Both the position numbers and the translations under genes were made by a program. DNA of 64,000 nt from Microbacterium sp. LWO12-1.2 (GTDB taxonomy: Bacteria; Actinomycetota; Actinomycetes; Actinomycetales; Microbacteriaceae): assembly GCF_040675875.1 (NCBI RefSeq), contig NZ_JBEGII010000001.1, forward strand, positions 372,001-436,000. The letters are read 5' to 3'. Below are positions 8,391 through 18,249 of this stretch, piece by piece (position 1 is the stretch's first letter; every line of letters starts with the position of its first letter). The notes under the pieces are model-generated. The model saw nothing but the letters and a program-made list of their open reading frames with translations, did no database searches and was not told the origin of the DNA.

Positions 8391-9571
8391 CCACCGTTCC
8401 CGACCTGCTCGACTTCGACGAGATGCTCTCCGCAGACGAGCGCGCGACGCGCGACCGCGTGCGGACCTTCGTCGACGCGCGCGTGCGCCCGCACATCGCC
8501 CGCTGGTATGACGAGGCGATCTTCCCCACCGAGCTCGTGCCGGAGCTCGCCGACCTCGGACTGCTCGGCATGCACCTCAAGGGCTACGGCTGCGCCGGCC
8601 GCAGCGCCGTGGAGTACGGCCTGGCGGCGATGGAGCTCGAGGCGGGCGACTCAGGGCTGCGCACCTTCGTGTCGGTGCAGGGATCCCTCGCGATGAGCGC
8701 CATCCACAAGCACGGCAGTGAGGAGCAGAAGCAGGAGTGGCTCCCTCGCATGGCGCGGGGCGAGGTCATCGGCTGCTTCGGGCTCACCGAACCGAACTCC
8801 GGATCGGACCCGTCGAGCATGACGACCTTCGCGCGCCGCGACGGCGACGGATGGGTGATCAACGGAGCCAAGCGCTGGATCGGTCTCGCCTCGATCGCCC
8901 AGGTCGCGATCATCTGGGCGCAGACCGATGACGGCATCCGGGGCTTCATCGTGCCGACGGACTCCGACGGTTTCGTCGCGACGCCGATCACCCCGAAGCT
9001 GTCGATGCGCGCATCGATCCAGTGCGACATCACGCTCACCGACGTGCGGCTGCCCGCCGAGGCGCAGCTCCCGGAGGCGCGGGGACTGCGTGCCCCGTTC
9101 TCCTGTCTGAACGAAGCCCGCTACGGCATCGGGTGGGGCGTCATCGGCGCCGCACGCGACAGCTATGCCACGGCGTTGTCGTACTCGCGCACCCGCATGC
9201 AGTTCAACCAGCCCATCGCCTCGTTCCAGCTCACGCAGCAGAAGCTCGTCGACATGGCCGTCGAGATCGAGAAGGCGCAGCTGCTCGCGCTGCGGCTCGG
9301 GCGTCTCAAGGACGCCGGCTCTCTCGCACCGCACCAGATCTCGGTCGCGAAGCTCAGCAACACGCGGGCCGCGATCGCGATCGCGCGAGAGGCGAGGACG
9401 ATCCTCGGCGGCAACGGCGTCTCGGGCGACTACTCGCCGCTGCGTCACGCCGCGAACCTGGAATCCGTGCGCACCTACGAGGGGACCGACGAGATCCACA
9501 CGCTCGTGCTCGGCGCGCACATCACCGGCATCCCGGCGTTCCGCAACACCACCATCGAGGGAGCATCATGA
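8387..9571 (+). CDS. gcdH: Glutaryl-CoA dehydrogenase
   Basis: FAD enzyme that oxidises and decarboxylates glutaryl-CoA to crotonyl-CoA. 394 residues. Long stretches match the glutaryl-CoA dehydrogenase branch as remembered from the human enzyme: GYGCAG.S.VEYGL, GCFGLTEPNSGSDPSSM, CLNEARYGIGWGVIGA, QKLVDM, LGGNGVSGDYSPLRHAANLE and TYEGTDEIHTLVLGAHITGI. E365 is the expected catalytic base. R92 (LRTFVSVQGS) aligns with the arginine that binds the substrate gamma-carboxylate, which supports a dicarboxylyl-CoA substrate. Overlaps gabT by ATGA and the next gene likewise. Confidence 0.93.
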   Translation: MTTVPDLLDFDEMLSADERATRDRVRTFVDARVRPHIARWYDEAIFPTELVPELADLGLLGMHLKGYGCAGRSAVEYGLAAMELEAGDSGLRTFVSVQGSLAMSAIHKHGSEEQKQEWLPRMARGEVIGCFGLTEPNSGSDPSSMTTFARRDGDGWVINGAKRWIGLASIAQVAIIWAQTDDGIRGFIVPTDSDGFVATPITPKLSMRASIQCDITLTDVRLPAEAQLPEARGLRAPFSCLNEARYGIGWGVIGAARDSYATALSYSRTRMQFNQPIASFQLTQQKLVDMAVEIEKAQLLALRLGRLKDAGSLAPHQISVAKLSNTRAAIAIAREARTILGGNGVSGDYSPLRHAANLESVRTYEGTDEIHTLVLGAHITGIPAFRNTTIEGAS

Positions 9572-11016
9572 CCGTCATCGCCCTGCGCCACTTCATCGAC
9601 GGCGCCTGGATCGAGGGGACCGGCGAGGCTCTCGTCGATGTGAACCCGAGCCGTCCGAGCGACATCGTCGCGGAAGGGCCGGGAGCTTCGGAGGCGGATG
9701 TCGACCGTGCCTACCTCGCGGCCAGGGCCGCGTTCGACGGCTGGCGGCGGACCCCGGCGCGTGCGCGAGCGGCGATCCTGCTCCGTGCCGCCGACATCAT
9801 CGACGCGCACCGGGACGAATGGGGGCGCGAGCTCGCCCGCGAGGAGGGGAAGACGCTCGCGGAGGCGATCGCTGAGACCGGCCACTCTGCGAACATCCTC
9901 CGCTTCCATGCGCAGGAGGTCGAGCGGCCGAGCGGTGGCGTCTTCGAGTCTCCGACTCCGGGGGAGCGGATCCTCGTGATCCGCCGGCCGGTGGGAGTGA
10001 TCGGGGCGATCACCCCGTTCAACTTCCCGATCTCGATCCCGGCGTGGAAGCTCGCGCCGGCACTCGTCTGGGGTAACACGGTGGTCTGGAAGCCCGCGAC
10101 GTTCGTCCCCGTGCTCGCGATGCGCTTCGCCGAGGCGCTCGAGCAGGCGGGGCTGCCGCGCGGGGTGCTGAACCTGGTCAACGGCACCGCAGCCGTCGGC
10201 GAGGCGATCGTGTCGCATCCGGATGTGGACGCCGTGACCTTCACCGGCTCGACGAAGGTCGGACGGATCGTCGCTGCCCAGCTGGCCGCCCGCGGTGTGC
10301 CGTTCCAGGGTGAGATGGGCGGCAAGAACGCTGCTCTGGTGCTCGCGGACGCCGACCTCGACGTCGCGGTGGAGCAGGTGGCGATCGGCGCGTTCCGCGC
10401 GGCAGGGCAGAAGTGCACGGCGACCTCGCGCGTGATCGTGCACGAGGCCGTGGCCGACGAGTTCCTCCGTCGACTCGCGATCCGCACCGAGCGGATGGTC
10501 GTGGGCGATGCGCAGGACGAGGGCGTCGAGGTCGGACCGGTCGTCGACCTCGCGGCACGCGATCGTGTCGCTGCTGCCCTCGTGCGGGCCCGCACCGCGG
10601 CGACCGCTGTCGTCGCCCCGGAGCCGTACTCGTCCGGTGCGCTCGCCGAGGGGTACTTCATCCCGCCGTCCATCTTCGAGCTGCACGAGGACGCCCCGGG
10701 GGAGCTGTGGACCGAGGAGCTCTTCGGCCCCGTCGTCGGTGTGCGCAGGGTCCCCAGCACGGCGGCCGGCATCGCCCTCGTGAACGACAGCGAGTACGGT
10801 CTCTCCACCGCGGTCTTCACGACCGGGCTCGCGGACGCGCTCAGCGCGATCGAGGACATCAGGGTCGGGGTCGTGCACATCAACTCCGCATCGGCCGGTG
10901 CCGACCTGCACGTGCCGTTCGGCGGCAGCGGGGCGAGTGCGCTCGGCCCGAAGGAGCAGGGAGCGGCAGCCAGGGAGTTCTTCACCGAGACGGCGACGGT
11001 CTACCTGCGCGGCTGA
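9568..11016 (+). CDS. Aldehyde dehydrogenase (glutarate/succinate semialdehyde dehydrogenase candidate)
   Basis: NAD(P)-dependent aldehyde dehydrogenase of 482 residues. The nucleophile C283 is in GQKCTATSR, the general base E249 in FQGEMGGKN, the cofactor region in TFTGSTKVGR, and ITPFNFPISIPAWK is the canonical block. Last gene of the gabT-gcdH-aldH operon, overlapping gcdH by 4 bp. The aminotransferase upstream makes a semialdehyde, so oxidation of glutarate semialdehyde to glutarate is the expected step. The sequence resembles 2-oxoglutarate-semialdehyde/aromatic ALDHs as much as GabD, so the exact substrate is open. Confidence 0.9.
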   Translation: MTVIALRHFIDGAWIEGTGEALVDVNPSRPSDIVAEGPGASEADVDRAYLAARAAFDGWRRTPARARAAILLRAADIIDAHRDEWGRELAREEGKTLAEAIAETGHSANILRFHAQEVERPSGGVFESPTPGERILVIRRPVGVIGAITPFNFPISIPAWKLAPALVWGNTVVWKPATFVPVLAMRFAEALEQAGLPRGVLNLVNGTAAVGEAIVSHPDVDAVTFTGSTKVGRIVAAQLAARGVPFQGEMGGKNAALVLADADLDVAVEQVAIGAFRAAGQKCTATSRVIVHEAVADEFLRRLAIRTERMVVGDAQDEGVEVGPVVDLAARDRVAAALVRARTAATAVVAPEPYSSGALAEGYFIPPSIFELHEDAPGELWTEELFGPVVGVRRVPSTAAGIALVNDSEYGLSTAVFTTGLADALSAIEDIRVGVVHINSASAGADLHVPFGGSGASALGPKEQGAAAREFFTETATVYLRG

Positions 11017-11096
11017 GACATCGGAGTCGGATCGACCCCCACCGTCGTGTCCGATTTCCGCTAGTGGGTGTCGGGGGCGCGTGACAGAGTGGTGGC

Positions 11097-12617
11097 ATGA
11101 GCCTTCCTCTGACCGACTTCGACGAGCGGTACCGTGCGATCAGCGCACGCGACACCCGCTTCGACGGACAGTTCGTGACGGCCGTGAGCTCGACCGGGAT
11201 CTACTGCCGTCCGAGCTGCCCCGCCCGCACCCCGAAGCCGCAGAACGTGACGTTCTATCCGACCAGCGCGGCCGCGCACGAAGCGGGCTACCGGGCGTGC
11301 AAGCGGTGTCTGCCCGAGGCGGCGCCCGGGTCTCCGGCGTGGGACATCCGCGGCGACACGGCGGCGCGCGCGATGCGCCTGATCTCCTCCGGTGTGGTCG
11401 AGCGCGAGGGTGTTCCCGGTCTGGCCGCGCGTCTCGGATACTCGAGCAGGCACCTCACGCGGCTCCTCACGACCGAGCTCGGCGCCGGGCCTCTGGCGCT
11501 CGCGCGGGCGCATCGGGCGCACACGGCGCGGATGCTGTTGGTCGGCACCGACATGCCCATCTCCGACGTCGCCTTCTCGGCGGGATTCGCCAGCATCCGG
11601 CAGTGCAACGACACGATCCGCGAGGTCTTCGGTCTCACCCCTGGTGAGCTCAGGGCGCGACGGCGGATGCCGGCCTCCGCCGTCCCCGGAGCCATCGATC
11701 TCGTGCTGCCCTTCCGTGGCCCGCTCGACGCGAGCGGCATCGTCGCCTGGATGTCGGCGCGTGCGGTCACCGGAGTGGAGGAGGCAGGAGCGAACTCGTT
11801 CTCCCGACACCTGCGCATGGACGGAGGTCCTGCGTGGTTCGAGGTGCGCCAAGATGAAGCGGCGCGTCTCCACCTGCGCGCCCGTGTGGCCCGCCTGGGC
11901 GATCTCGCACCGCTCGTCGCGACCGTGCGACGCATCTTCGACCTCGATGCCGATCCGCTCGCGATCGACGAGGCGCTCTCCGCGCACGCCGAGCTCGCTC
12001 CGCTGGTGGCCCGCACCCCGGGTATCCGGGTTCCCGGTTCCGCCGACCCGCACGAGATGCTCATCAGGGCGATGATCGGCCAGCAGATCACGGTCGTCGC
12101 CGCGCGCACCGCGCTCACCGCACTCACCGAGGCACTGGGGGAGCGCACCGAGAACGGGCTGCTGTTCCCGACCATGCCGGCGATCGCCGAGCACGGCGCC
12201 GAGGTGCTGCGCGGCCCCGCCGCCCGCATCCGTGCCATCACCGGAGCCGCCGCCGCGCTCGCCGACGGGTCGCTCACACTCACCGTGGGTGACGACGGGC
12301 CCGCGCAGCGCGCGGCACTGCTGGCGATGCCCGGCATCGGACCCTGGACGGCCGACTACGTGCGCATGCGCGTGCTCGGCGATCCCGATGTCCTCCTCCC
12401 CGGCGACGTGGCGCTGCGAGCAGGGGCCGCGGCCTCTGGGCTCCCCGGAGAGCCACGCCCCCTCACCGCGTGGGCCGAGCGCACGGCTCCCTGGCGCAGC
12501 TATCTCAGCGCACACCTGTGGCGTGCCGCCCCGGTAAGGCAACCGGCAGCCCGGCGCACCGCATCGGTCCGCTCGGCGGTCCGCTCAGAAGACACGACCT
12601 CGAAGGAGACATCATGA
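11097..12617 (+). CDS. Ada regulatory domain fused to AraC HTH and AlkA 3-methyladenine DNA glycosylase
   Basis: 506-residue alkylation-damage sensor and repair enzyme. Residues ~5-75 form the Ada zinc/methyl-acceptor domain with C37, C41, C68 and C71 ([18 protein letters not shown]); C37 is the likely methylphosphotriester acceptor. Residues ~85-170 are an AraC-type HTH. The remainder is AlkA_N plus HhH-GPD glycosylase ([33 protein letters not shown] with the catalytic Asp). The C-terminal O6-methylguanine domain of E. coli Ada is absent and is supplied by the overlapping ogt gene. The same alkA-ogt pair is known in mycobacteria. Confidence 0.93.
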   Translation: MSLPLTDFDERYRAISARDTRFDGQFVTAVSSTGIYCRPSCPARTPKPQNVTFYPTSAAAHEAGYRACKRCLPEAAPGSPAWDIRGDTAARAMRLISSGVVEREGVPGLAARLGYSSRHLTRLLTTELGAGPLALARAHRAHTARMLLVGTDMPISDVAFSAGFASIRQCNDTIREVFGLTPGELRARRRMPASAVPGAIDLVLPFRGPLDASGIVAWMSARAVTGVEEAGANSFSRHLRMDGGPAWFEVRQDEAARLHLRARVARLGDLAPLVATVRRIFDLDADPLAIDEALSAHAELAPLVARTPGIRVPGSADPHEMLIRAMIGQQITVVAARTALTALTEALGERTENGLLFPTMPAIAEHGAEVLRGPAARIRAITGAAAALADGSLTLTVGDDGPAQRAALLAMPGIGPWTADYVRMRVLGDPDVLLPGDVALRAGAAASGLPGEPRPLTAWAERTAPWRSYLSAHLWRAAPVRQPAARRTASVRSAVRSEDTTSKETS

Positions 12618-13111
12618 CCGCGATCATCCAGACCATCGACACCCCCGACGGTGCCTTCACGATCCTCGCCGACGATCATCAGCACGTGCTCTCCTCCGGG
12701 TGGACCACCGACGTGGAGGCCATCCTCGGCCGTCTGCCCGTCGCCGCCAGGCCCGCCGAGATCCGCGAGGGCGAGACGGAGGCGGCCGCGGCCGCGCTGG
12801 CCTATTACGCGGGCGAGCTCTCGGCCATCGACTCCGTGGCCGTGAAGCAGTCGGGCACCGTGCTGCAGCTCACCGGCTGGTCGCAGCTCCGCACCATCGA
12901 GCCGGGCGACCCGCTGACCTACACGGGCTTCGCTGCACGGCTCGACAACCCGCGGGCGGTGCGCGCGGCCGCGTCCATCTGCGCCCGCAACGCGCCGGCG
13001 CTGTTCGTCCCCTGCCACCGGGTGCTGCGCACGGACGGCACGCTCGGCGGCTTCGCCTGGGGGATCGGCGTCAAGGAGAGTCTGCTGGCGCGCGAGTCTG
13101 CGGGGCGTTGA
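12614..13111 (+). CDS. ogt: Methylated-DNA--protein-cysteine methyltransferase
   Basis: Suicide repair enzyme taking the methyl group from O6-methylguanine. 165 residues. The active-site motif is PCHRV, preceded by [17 protein letters not shown] and followed by [14 protein letters not shown], the usual C-terminal layout. The ATG at 12614 overlaps the stop of the ada-alkA fusion (ATGA) with GAAGGAGA upstream, so the two are translationally coupled and likely induced together. Confidence 0.95.
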   Translation: MTAIIQTIDTPDGAFTILADDHQHVLSSGWTTDVEAILGRLPVAARPAEIREGETEAAAAALAYYAGELSAIDSVAVKQSGTVLQLTGWSQLRTIEPGDPLTYTGFAARLDNPRAVRAAASICARNAPALFVPCHRVLRTDGTLGGFAWGIGVKESLLARESAGR

Positions 13112-13142
13112 GCGGGGAGTTCCGCCGACGCGGGAATGTCTC

Positions 13143-13172
13143 TTGCGCTCAGCTGGTTCACAGCAATAGGCT
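13143..13172 (+). promoter_or_regulatory. Predicted promoter of leader ORF / ABC exporter operon
   Basis: TTGCGC (13143-13148) and TAGGCT (13167-13172) are spaced by 18 bp and lie 54 bp before the leader ORF start. The -10 TAGGCT form is common in actinobacteria. Confidence 0.45.
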
Positions 13173-13225
13173 GGTGGGCTGTCGCGCCGACCGGACGACA
13201 TCGCCGAGCCCCTGAGGAGGACACC

Positions 13226-13291
13226 ATGACCACGATCTTCGTCACGCAGATCGCAGCTCTCGGCTCGACCCCGGTGCGTCCGCTCGGTTAG
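13226..13291 (+). CDS. 21-residue leader peptide upstream of ABC exporter
   Basis: Short ORF encoding [21 protein letters not shown]. It has the strongest Shine-Dalgarno of the locus (GAGGAGG at 13214-13220, 5 nt before ATG) and ends 116 bp before the exporter start. Its 3' end borders three segments able to form mutually exclusive hairpins. The layout matches translation-attenuation leaders known before drug-resistance genes, where ribosome stalling opens the downstream start. Function here is inferred; the peptide does not match any leader I can name. Confidence 0.55.
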   Translation: MTTIFVTQIAALGSTPVRPLG

Positions 13292-13407
13292 AGCCGCATC
13301 GCGCGCCCGATCAGGGCCAGCCGTCTCGGATGCCCGACCTCCAGGGTCCGCTCCCGCATCCGCCTCTCCTTCCTGAACCGCTCTTCGCTCGAAACTCTCT
13401 GAGAGAC
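13292..13407 (+). promoter_or_regulatory. Candidate attenuator between leader ORF and ABC exporter
   Basis: Contains GCATC at 13296-13300, CGGATGC at 13327-13333 and GCATCCG at 13356-13362. The middle segment can pair with either flank (5 bp or 7 bp), giving alternative structures. The exporter start at 13408 has only a weak GAGAG ribosome site, as expected if its translation depends on remodelling. Confidence 0.4.
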
Positions 13408-15333
13408 ATGTCTTCCTCGCCTTCTTCGCAGAACACCGCGTCCTCCCTGTCCACCCCTGCCGCGCTGTGGCGGCTGAAGCCCTTCGTCAAGCCCGTCATT
13501 TGGCGGCTCGCCGGGGGTGCTGCCAGCGCCCTGATCGCGGCCATCATCGCCCTCATGATCCCGATCGTGCTCGAGCAGATCATCAGCGGACCCGTCCGCG
13601 ACGGTGAGATCAGCGCGATCGTCTGGGGAGCTCTCGCGGTCTTCGCCCTCGCTCTCGGCGAGGCGCTCATGGTCTGGCTGCGACGCCAGTTCGTGCTCAA
13701 CCCGGCCACCGAGGTCGAGTACAAGATGCGCACCGAGCTCTACTCGCGCCTGCAGACTCTGCCGGTGTCCTTCCACGACCGGTGGGGCTCCGGCCAGCTG
13801 CTCAGCCGCATGATGCAGGACATCGGTCTCATCCGCCGGTGGCTCGCGTTCGGACTCGTGCTGCTCGTGGTGAACATCCTCACCATCATCATCGGCTCTG
13901 TGCTGCTGTTCCGCTGGCACTGGCTGCTCGGCACGATCTTCCTGGTGACCGCGATCCCGCTGTGGATCCGTGGCTATCTGTTCGAGAAGCGCTACGGGGC
14001 GCTCACGCGGCGCAGCCAGGACCAGGCCGGCGACCTCGCCACCAGCGTCGAGGAGAGCGTGCACGGCATCCGCGTGCTGAAGGCGTTCGGTCGCGGCAAG
14101 CACGCGCTCAGCCGCTTCAGCCGCCAGGCGGAGACCCTGCGCGAGACCGAGATGAGCAAGGCCCGCGCGATCGCATCGATCTGGTTCTGGCTCGACCTCA
14201 TGCCGCAGATCGCGTTCGGTCTCAGCCTGATGTCCGGCATCTGGCTGATCTCGCAGGGGCAGATCGACGAGGCACAGCTGTTCGCGTTCTTCGCGATGGC
14301 CGTGGTGCTGCGCTGGCCCATCGAGTCGATCGGCTTCCTGTTCTCGTTCATGCTCGACGCCCGTACGGCGACCGACCGTGTGTTCGACATCTTCTCCGAG
14401 ACGAACACCATCACCGACCCGGAGAACCCCGTGCACATCGCGAACCCGCGCGGAGAGCTCGCGTTCGAGAACGCGCATTTCCGGTACCAGGACGCCGGTG
14501 CGCATGAGCGTGATCTTCTCGACGGCATCGACCTTGTGCTGCGCCCCGGCGAGACCATGGCGCTGGTGGGTCTCACCGGCAGCGGCAAGACGACGCTCAC
14601 GACCCTGCCCACGCGTCTGTACGACGTGACCGGCGGCAGGGTCACGCTCGACGGCGTCGACGTGCGTGACCTCCCACTGTCGGAGCTCCGACAGCACATC
14701 GCCATGGCCTTCGAGGACGCGACGCTGTTCTCGGCGACCGTTCGCGAGAACGTGCTGCTCGGACGTGCCGAGCTCGACGTGCACAGCGAAGAGGGCGAAC
14801 GGGTGCTGCGTGAAGCGCTGCAGGTCGCACAGGCCGGCTTCGTGGACTCGCTGCCCGACGGCGTCGAGACCGTGATCGGCGAGGAGGGTCTCAGCCTCTC
14901 GGGCGGTCAGCGTCAGCGACTCGCCCTCGCCCGTGCGGTGGCGGCGAACCCGAAGGTCCTCGTGCTCGACGACCCGCTGTCGGCGCTCGACGTCGACACC
15001 GAGGCTCTGGTGGAGGAGGCCCTTCGCCACGTGCTCGCCGACACCACAGCCATGATCGTGGCGCACCGTCCGTCGACCGTCGCGCTCGCCGACCGCGTCG
15101 CACTGCTCGAAGCAGGTCGCGTGACGGCGGTGGGCACCCACTCCGAGCTGCTGAAGACGAGTCGTCACTACCGTCACGTCATCTCCAGCCTGGAGGCCGA
15201 GGAAGCGGCACGCACCGGGGCGATCCCGGTGATCCGCGATGAACAGGCCGAGATCGACGAAGAGGTCCAGGAGGGCCTCGGGATGCGAGCCGCCGACGAA
15301 GACCCGATCACCGAGAAGGAGGTGCAGCGATGA
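13408..15333 (+). CDS. Heterodimeric ABC exporter, subunit with degenerate ATP site
   Basis: 641-residue half-transporter: an N-terminal six-helix exporter domain (~30-330) fused to an ATPase (~360-600). Walker [10 protein letters not shown] (~388), signature LSLSGGQRQ, Walker [13 protein letters not shown], where the catalytic Glu is replaced by Asp. This is the hallmark of the degenerate-site partner in heterodimeric exporters such as LmrCD, BmrCD and TM287/288. I place the start at ATG 13408, because the residues encoded before it are Pro/Leu-rich and lack family character. Overlaps the second subunit by ATGA. Substrate unknown; drug efflux or lipid export are both possible. Confidence 0.9.
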   Translation: MSSSPSSQNTASSLSTPAALWRLKPFVKPVIWRLAGGAASALIAAIIALMIPIVLEQIISGPVRDGEISAIVWGALAVFALALGEALMVWLRRQFVLNPATEVEYKMRTELYSRLQTLPVSFHDRWGSGQLLSRMMQDIGLIRRWLAFGLVLLVVNILTIIIGSVLLFRWHWLLGTIFLVTAIPLWIRGYLFEKRYGALTRRSQDQAGDLATSVEESVHGIRVLKAFGRGKHALSRFSRQAETLRETEMSKARAIASIWFWLDLMPQIAFGLSLMSGIWLISQGQIDEAQLFAFFAMAVVLRWPIESIGFLFSFMLDARTATDRVFDIFSETNTITDPENPVHIANPRGELAFENAHFRYQDAGAHERDLLDGIDLVLRPGETMALVGLTGSGKTTLTTLPTRLYDVTGGRVTLDGVDVRDLPLSELRQHIAMAFEDATLFSATVRENVLLGRAELDVHSEEGERVLREALQVAQAGFVDSLPDGVETVIGEEGLSLSGGQRQRLALARAVAANPKVLVLDDPLSALDVDTEALVEEALRHVLADTTAMIVAHRPSTVALADRVALLEAGRVTAVGTHSELLKTSRHYRHVISSLEAEEAARTGAIPVIRDEQAEIDEEVQEGLGMRAADEDPITEKEVQR

Positions 15334-17144
15334 GCTCCGCCATCACCGGAACCCAGAACGAGGATCGTTCCGAGTACACCCGTGACGAGAGCAGGGAGAT
15401 CCGTCGTCGGTCCCTCCGGTTGCTCGGATCCCTGGTCAGCCCGCTGAAGCCGCGGATCGTGCTGGCCGCCGCGGTGCTGGTCGTGTCGACTGCTCTGCAG
15501 GTCGCCGGCCCCATCCTCATCAGCATCGGCCTCGACCGCGCGCTGCCTGCGGCCATCGAACAGGCCGACTGGATGCCGACCTTCATGATCGGCGGCATCT
15601 ACCTGTTGGCTGGTGCCCTCGCCGCTGTCCTGATCGCCTGGTACGTCATCATCGCCGCCAAGCTCACCCAGGCGGTGCTGCTCGATCTGCGCAAGCGGAT
15701 CTTCCTGCACACCCAGCGCCTGAGCCTCGAGTTCCACGAGTCGTACACGTCTGGCCGCATCATCTCGCGGCAGACCAGCGACCTCGACTCGATCAAGGAG
15801 CTCCTCGACGGCGGCCTGAACGAGCTCGTCTCCGGTGTGCTGTTCGGCCTCTTCACGTTCATCGCCCTGTGCTTCTGGGACTGGCAGTCCGGACTGATCC
15901 TCGCGATCGGCGGCGTGCCGCTGTTCTTCCTGATGCGCTGGTTCTACTCGCGCTCGCAGCTCGTGTACCGCGAGTCGCGCGTGATCAGCGCCAAGGTGAT
16001 CGTGCAGTTCGTGGAGACCATGACCGGTATCCGCGCTGTGAAGGCGTTCCGCAAGGAGCCGCGCAACGATGTGGCATTCCAGGAGGTCGCGGGGGACTAC
16101 CGCGATGTCAACCGTCGCTCGATGCTGCTGTTCGGCACGTTCGAGCCGGGGCTCATGGGCGTGGCCGCGCTGGTGCTCGGCATCGTCGTGCTCTGGGGCG
16201 GCATCCGGGTCTCCGAGGGTGCGCTCACGGTCGGCGTGCTGCTGTCGGCTGTGCTGTACGTGCGTAACTTCTTCGCGCCCATGCAGGAGATCGCGATGTT
16301 CCTGAACTCCTACCAGTCCGCCACTGCGGCGCTGGAGAAGGTGTCGGGAGTGCTCGAAGAGGTGCCGACCGTTCCGGACCCCGAGAAGCCGGTCGACCTG
16401 TGGGAGTCGCGCGGTCACATCGAGTTCGACGAGGTGACCTTCGGCTACAACGGCGAGAAGACGATCCTCCCGAACTTCTCGCTCGACATCCCGGCGGGCC
16501 AGACGATCGCCCTGGTGGGAACGACCGGTGCGGGCAAGTCCACGCTGGCGAAGCTCATCTCGCGGTTCTATGACCCCTCGCTCGGTCGGGTGACCCTCGA
16601 CGGGATCGACCTGCGTTCGCTGCATCCGAAGGACCTGCGCCGTGCCATCGTGATGGTGACGCAGGAGGCCTACCTGTTCAGCGGCACCGTGGCAGACAAC
16701 ATCGCGCTCGGCAAGCCCGACGCGACGATCGATGAGATCAGGGCGGCGGCCCGCGCAGTCGGCGCCGACGAGTTCATCTCGTCACTGCCTGACGGCTACG
16801 GCACCGACGTGAACAAGCGCGGCGGCCGGGTGTCGGCGGGCCAGCGTCAGCTGATTTCGTTCGCCAGGGCCTTCCTCGCCGACCCGGCGGTGCTGATCCT
16901 CGACGAAGCCACGGCATCACTCGATATCCCGTCGGAGCGGCTGATCCAGGATGCCCTGCAGACCCTGCTGAAGGACCGTACCGCGATCATCATCGCGCAC
17001 CGTCTGTCGACGGTCGCGATCGCCGACCGCGTGCTGGTGATGGAGCACGGCGAGATCATCGAGGATGACACCCCCGCAGCGCTGATCGGTGGCACCGGGA
17101 AGTTCGCGCAGCTGCACGCGGCATGGCAGGAGACGCTGGTCTAG
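15330..17144 (+). CDS. Heterodimeric ABC exporter, catalytic-site subunit
   Basis: 604-residue half-transporter with the same TM-NBD layout. Walker [10 protein letters not shown] (~397), Walker [13 protein letters not shown] with an intact catalytic Glu (~522). The signature is altered to VSAGQRQ instead of LSGGQ. Its weak signature would face the Asp-containing Walker B of the partner, while its good Walker B faces the partner's LSGGQ. That is exactly the asymmetric pairing expected of a heterodimer. Translationally coupled to the upstream gene. Confidence 0.92.
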   Translation: MSSAITGTQNEDRSEYTRDESREIRRRSLRLLGSLVSPLKPRIVLAAAVLVVSTALQVAGPILISIGLDRALPAAIEQADWMPTFMIGGIYLLAGALAAVLIAWYVIIAAKLTQAVLLDLRKRIFLHTQRLSLEFHESYTSGRIISRQTSDLDSIKELLDGGLNELVSGVLFGLFTFIALCFWDWQSGLILAIGGVPLFFLMRWFYSRSQLVYRESRVISAKVIVQFVETMTGIRAVKAFRKEPRNDVAFQEVAGDYRDVNRRSMLLFGTFEPGLMGVAALVLGIVVLWGGIRVSEGALTVGVLLSAVLYVRNFFAPMQEIAMFLNSYQSATAALEKVSGVLEEVPTVPDPEKPVDLWESRGHIEFDEVTFGYNGEKTILPNFSLDIPAGQTIALVGTTGAGKSTLAKLISRFYDPSLGRVTLDGIDLRSLHPKDLRRAIVMVTQEAYLFSGTVADNIALGKPDATIDEIRAAARAVGADEFISSLPDGYGTDVNKRGGRVSAGQRQLISFARAFLADPAVLILDEATASLDIPSERLIQDALQTLLKDRTAIIIAHRLSTVAIADRVLVMEHGEIIEDDTPAALIGGTGKFAQLHAAWQETLV

Positions 17145-17176
17145 GTTGACCGCGCAGTTTCCGCGGCCTTTGTGAA

Positions 17177-17213
17177 GTTCGGCGGCCACATCTTGCGGAT
17201 GTGGCCGCCGAAC
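17177..17213. terminator. Perfect 16-bp stem-loop, likely bidirectional terminator
   Basis: GTTCGGCGGCCACATC (17177-17192), loop TTGCG, then the exact complement at 17198-17213. It sits between the end of the exporter operon and the oppositely oriented DUF559 pseudogene. No T-tract follows, so termination is inferred from position and stability. Confidence 0.6.
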
Positions 17214-17244
17214 GTGCATCCGGCCGCAGAAGTGTCGACGCGTG

Positions 17245-17977
17245 TCACCGCGCGCGCGACGCCGGAGGTAGATGCAGGCCGCGCGCGATGGCCGCAGCGA
17301 CCGTGCGTTCGACGTATGCCCAGTCGTGCAGGATCTGCGCGTAGGTGAATCGGATCACGGTGTACCCGCGCAACCGGAGTTCGGCATCGTGCGCGACATC
17401 CCGGCCGCGGTCGGCAGAGCGCGAATGATGGGCGAAACAGGCCCGAATCCGACATCCCGCGGACGGCATGGGCGAGTTCGCGTGACGCGCGATCACGCCA
17501 GCGCACCGCCCGCAGGGATGCGACGTCGAGGGACTCCCGCCTCATCGCCGACTCCCAGATCGTCATCGCATCCTCGAAATCGAAGCATCGCGCGACGTGG
17601 GCCAGAGCATCCTCGATGGATGCCACCAGAGCTCTGGGTCCGACATCGACCAGAGGTTCGGACCAGTGCAGCACCGCGTCACCGGCGTGGCGATGCGCGT
17701 TCGTCCCGACGTGCAGGTGGGCTCCGGCCGGCGCTTTCTCTGGAATCCACCATTCCCTTCGTCGGGCGAGCGATATGCACGTGAGTCTGGCGGATGCGGC
17801 GGCGGACGTGCGGAGATCCTGTGGTGCAGCCGCGGTGCTGATCCATTTCGCACGGATGCGCTCCACCTCACCGCCGCGGATCGCCGCTCTGATCAGGGAC
17901 GGTGGATACCCGCGCTCGCGCGCATCCTCACGGTGCACGATGCCGCCTCGAGTCGTCACCCAGGTCTTCAGGTCCAT
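17245..17977 (-). pseudogene. AbiEi-type N-terminal / DUF559 endonuclease-like gene, broken by a frameshifting deletion
   Basis: The ATG at 17977 opens a frame with the AbiEi antitoxin-like N-domain (TRGGIVHREDARERGYPPSLIRAAIRGGEVERI) and proceeds to SLRAVRWRDRASRELAHAVRGMSDSGL. From about 17440 the family continues only in another frame: FAHHSRSADRGRDVAHDAEL, then RLRGYTVIRFTYAQILHDW, ending at the stop at 17245. Comparing with the family as I know it, about 35-40 residues between SDSGL and the AHHS block are missing and the frame changes at the same point. So a deletion of non-multiple-of-three length removed the nuclease core. The protein is presumably non-functional. Confidence 0.75.
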
Positions 17978-18118
17978 TCCGACAGGATCGTGTCCCGAGG
18001 GTCGCTTCGATGATGGTCTGCGCGGTGTCTGTGCACAAGTAGGCGCCGCACGCAGATGTGCAGAGCCAGTGGGTGCCGGTGTGATCGACCTCGCGCCGAC
18101 CGGAGTTTCGGACGGATG

Positions 18119-18180
18119 CAGGTTCTGCGGCCAGGGGTGTGGCATACGGCCGCAGAACCTGCGCGACGCCGCAGAACCTC
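18119..18180. repeat. 14-bp inverted repeat plus a third direct copy
   Basis: CAGGTTCTGCGGCC (18119-18132) is exactly complementary to 18148-18161 across a 15-nt loop. A shorter third copy, GCCGCAGAACCTC, follows at 18168-18180. It lies in the 272-bp gap between the DUF559 pseudogene start and the next gene. It could be a hairpin or a multi-copy intergenic repeat; nothing else recognisable is in this gap. Confidence 0.6.
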
Positions 18181-18249
18181 CGCTGCGCTGACACTGGACC
18201 CTCAGCAGCTTCGAGGCAGACGACACCCGGGGCTGGGTAGCATCGAGGC

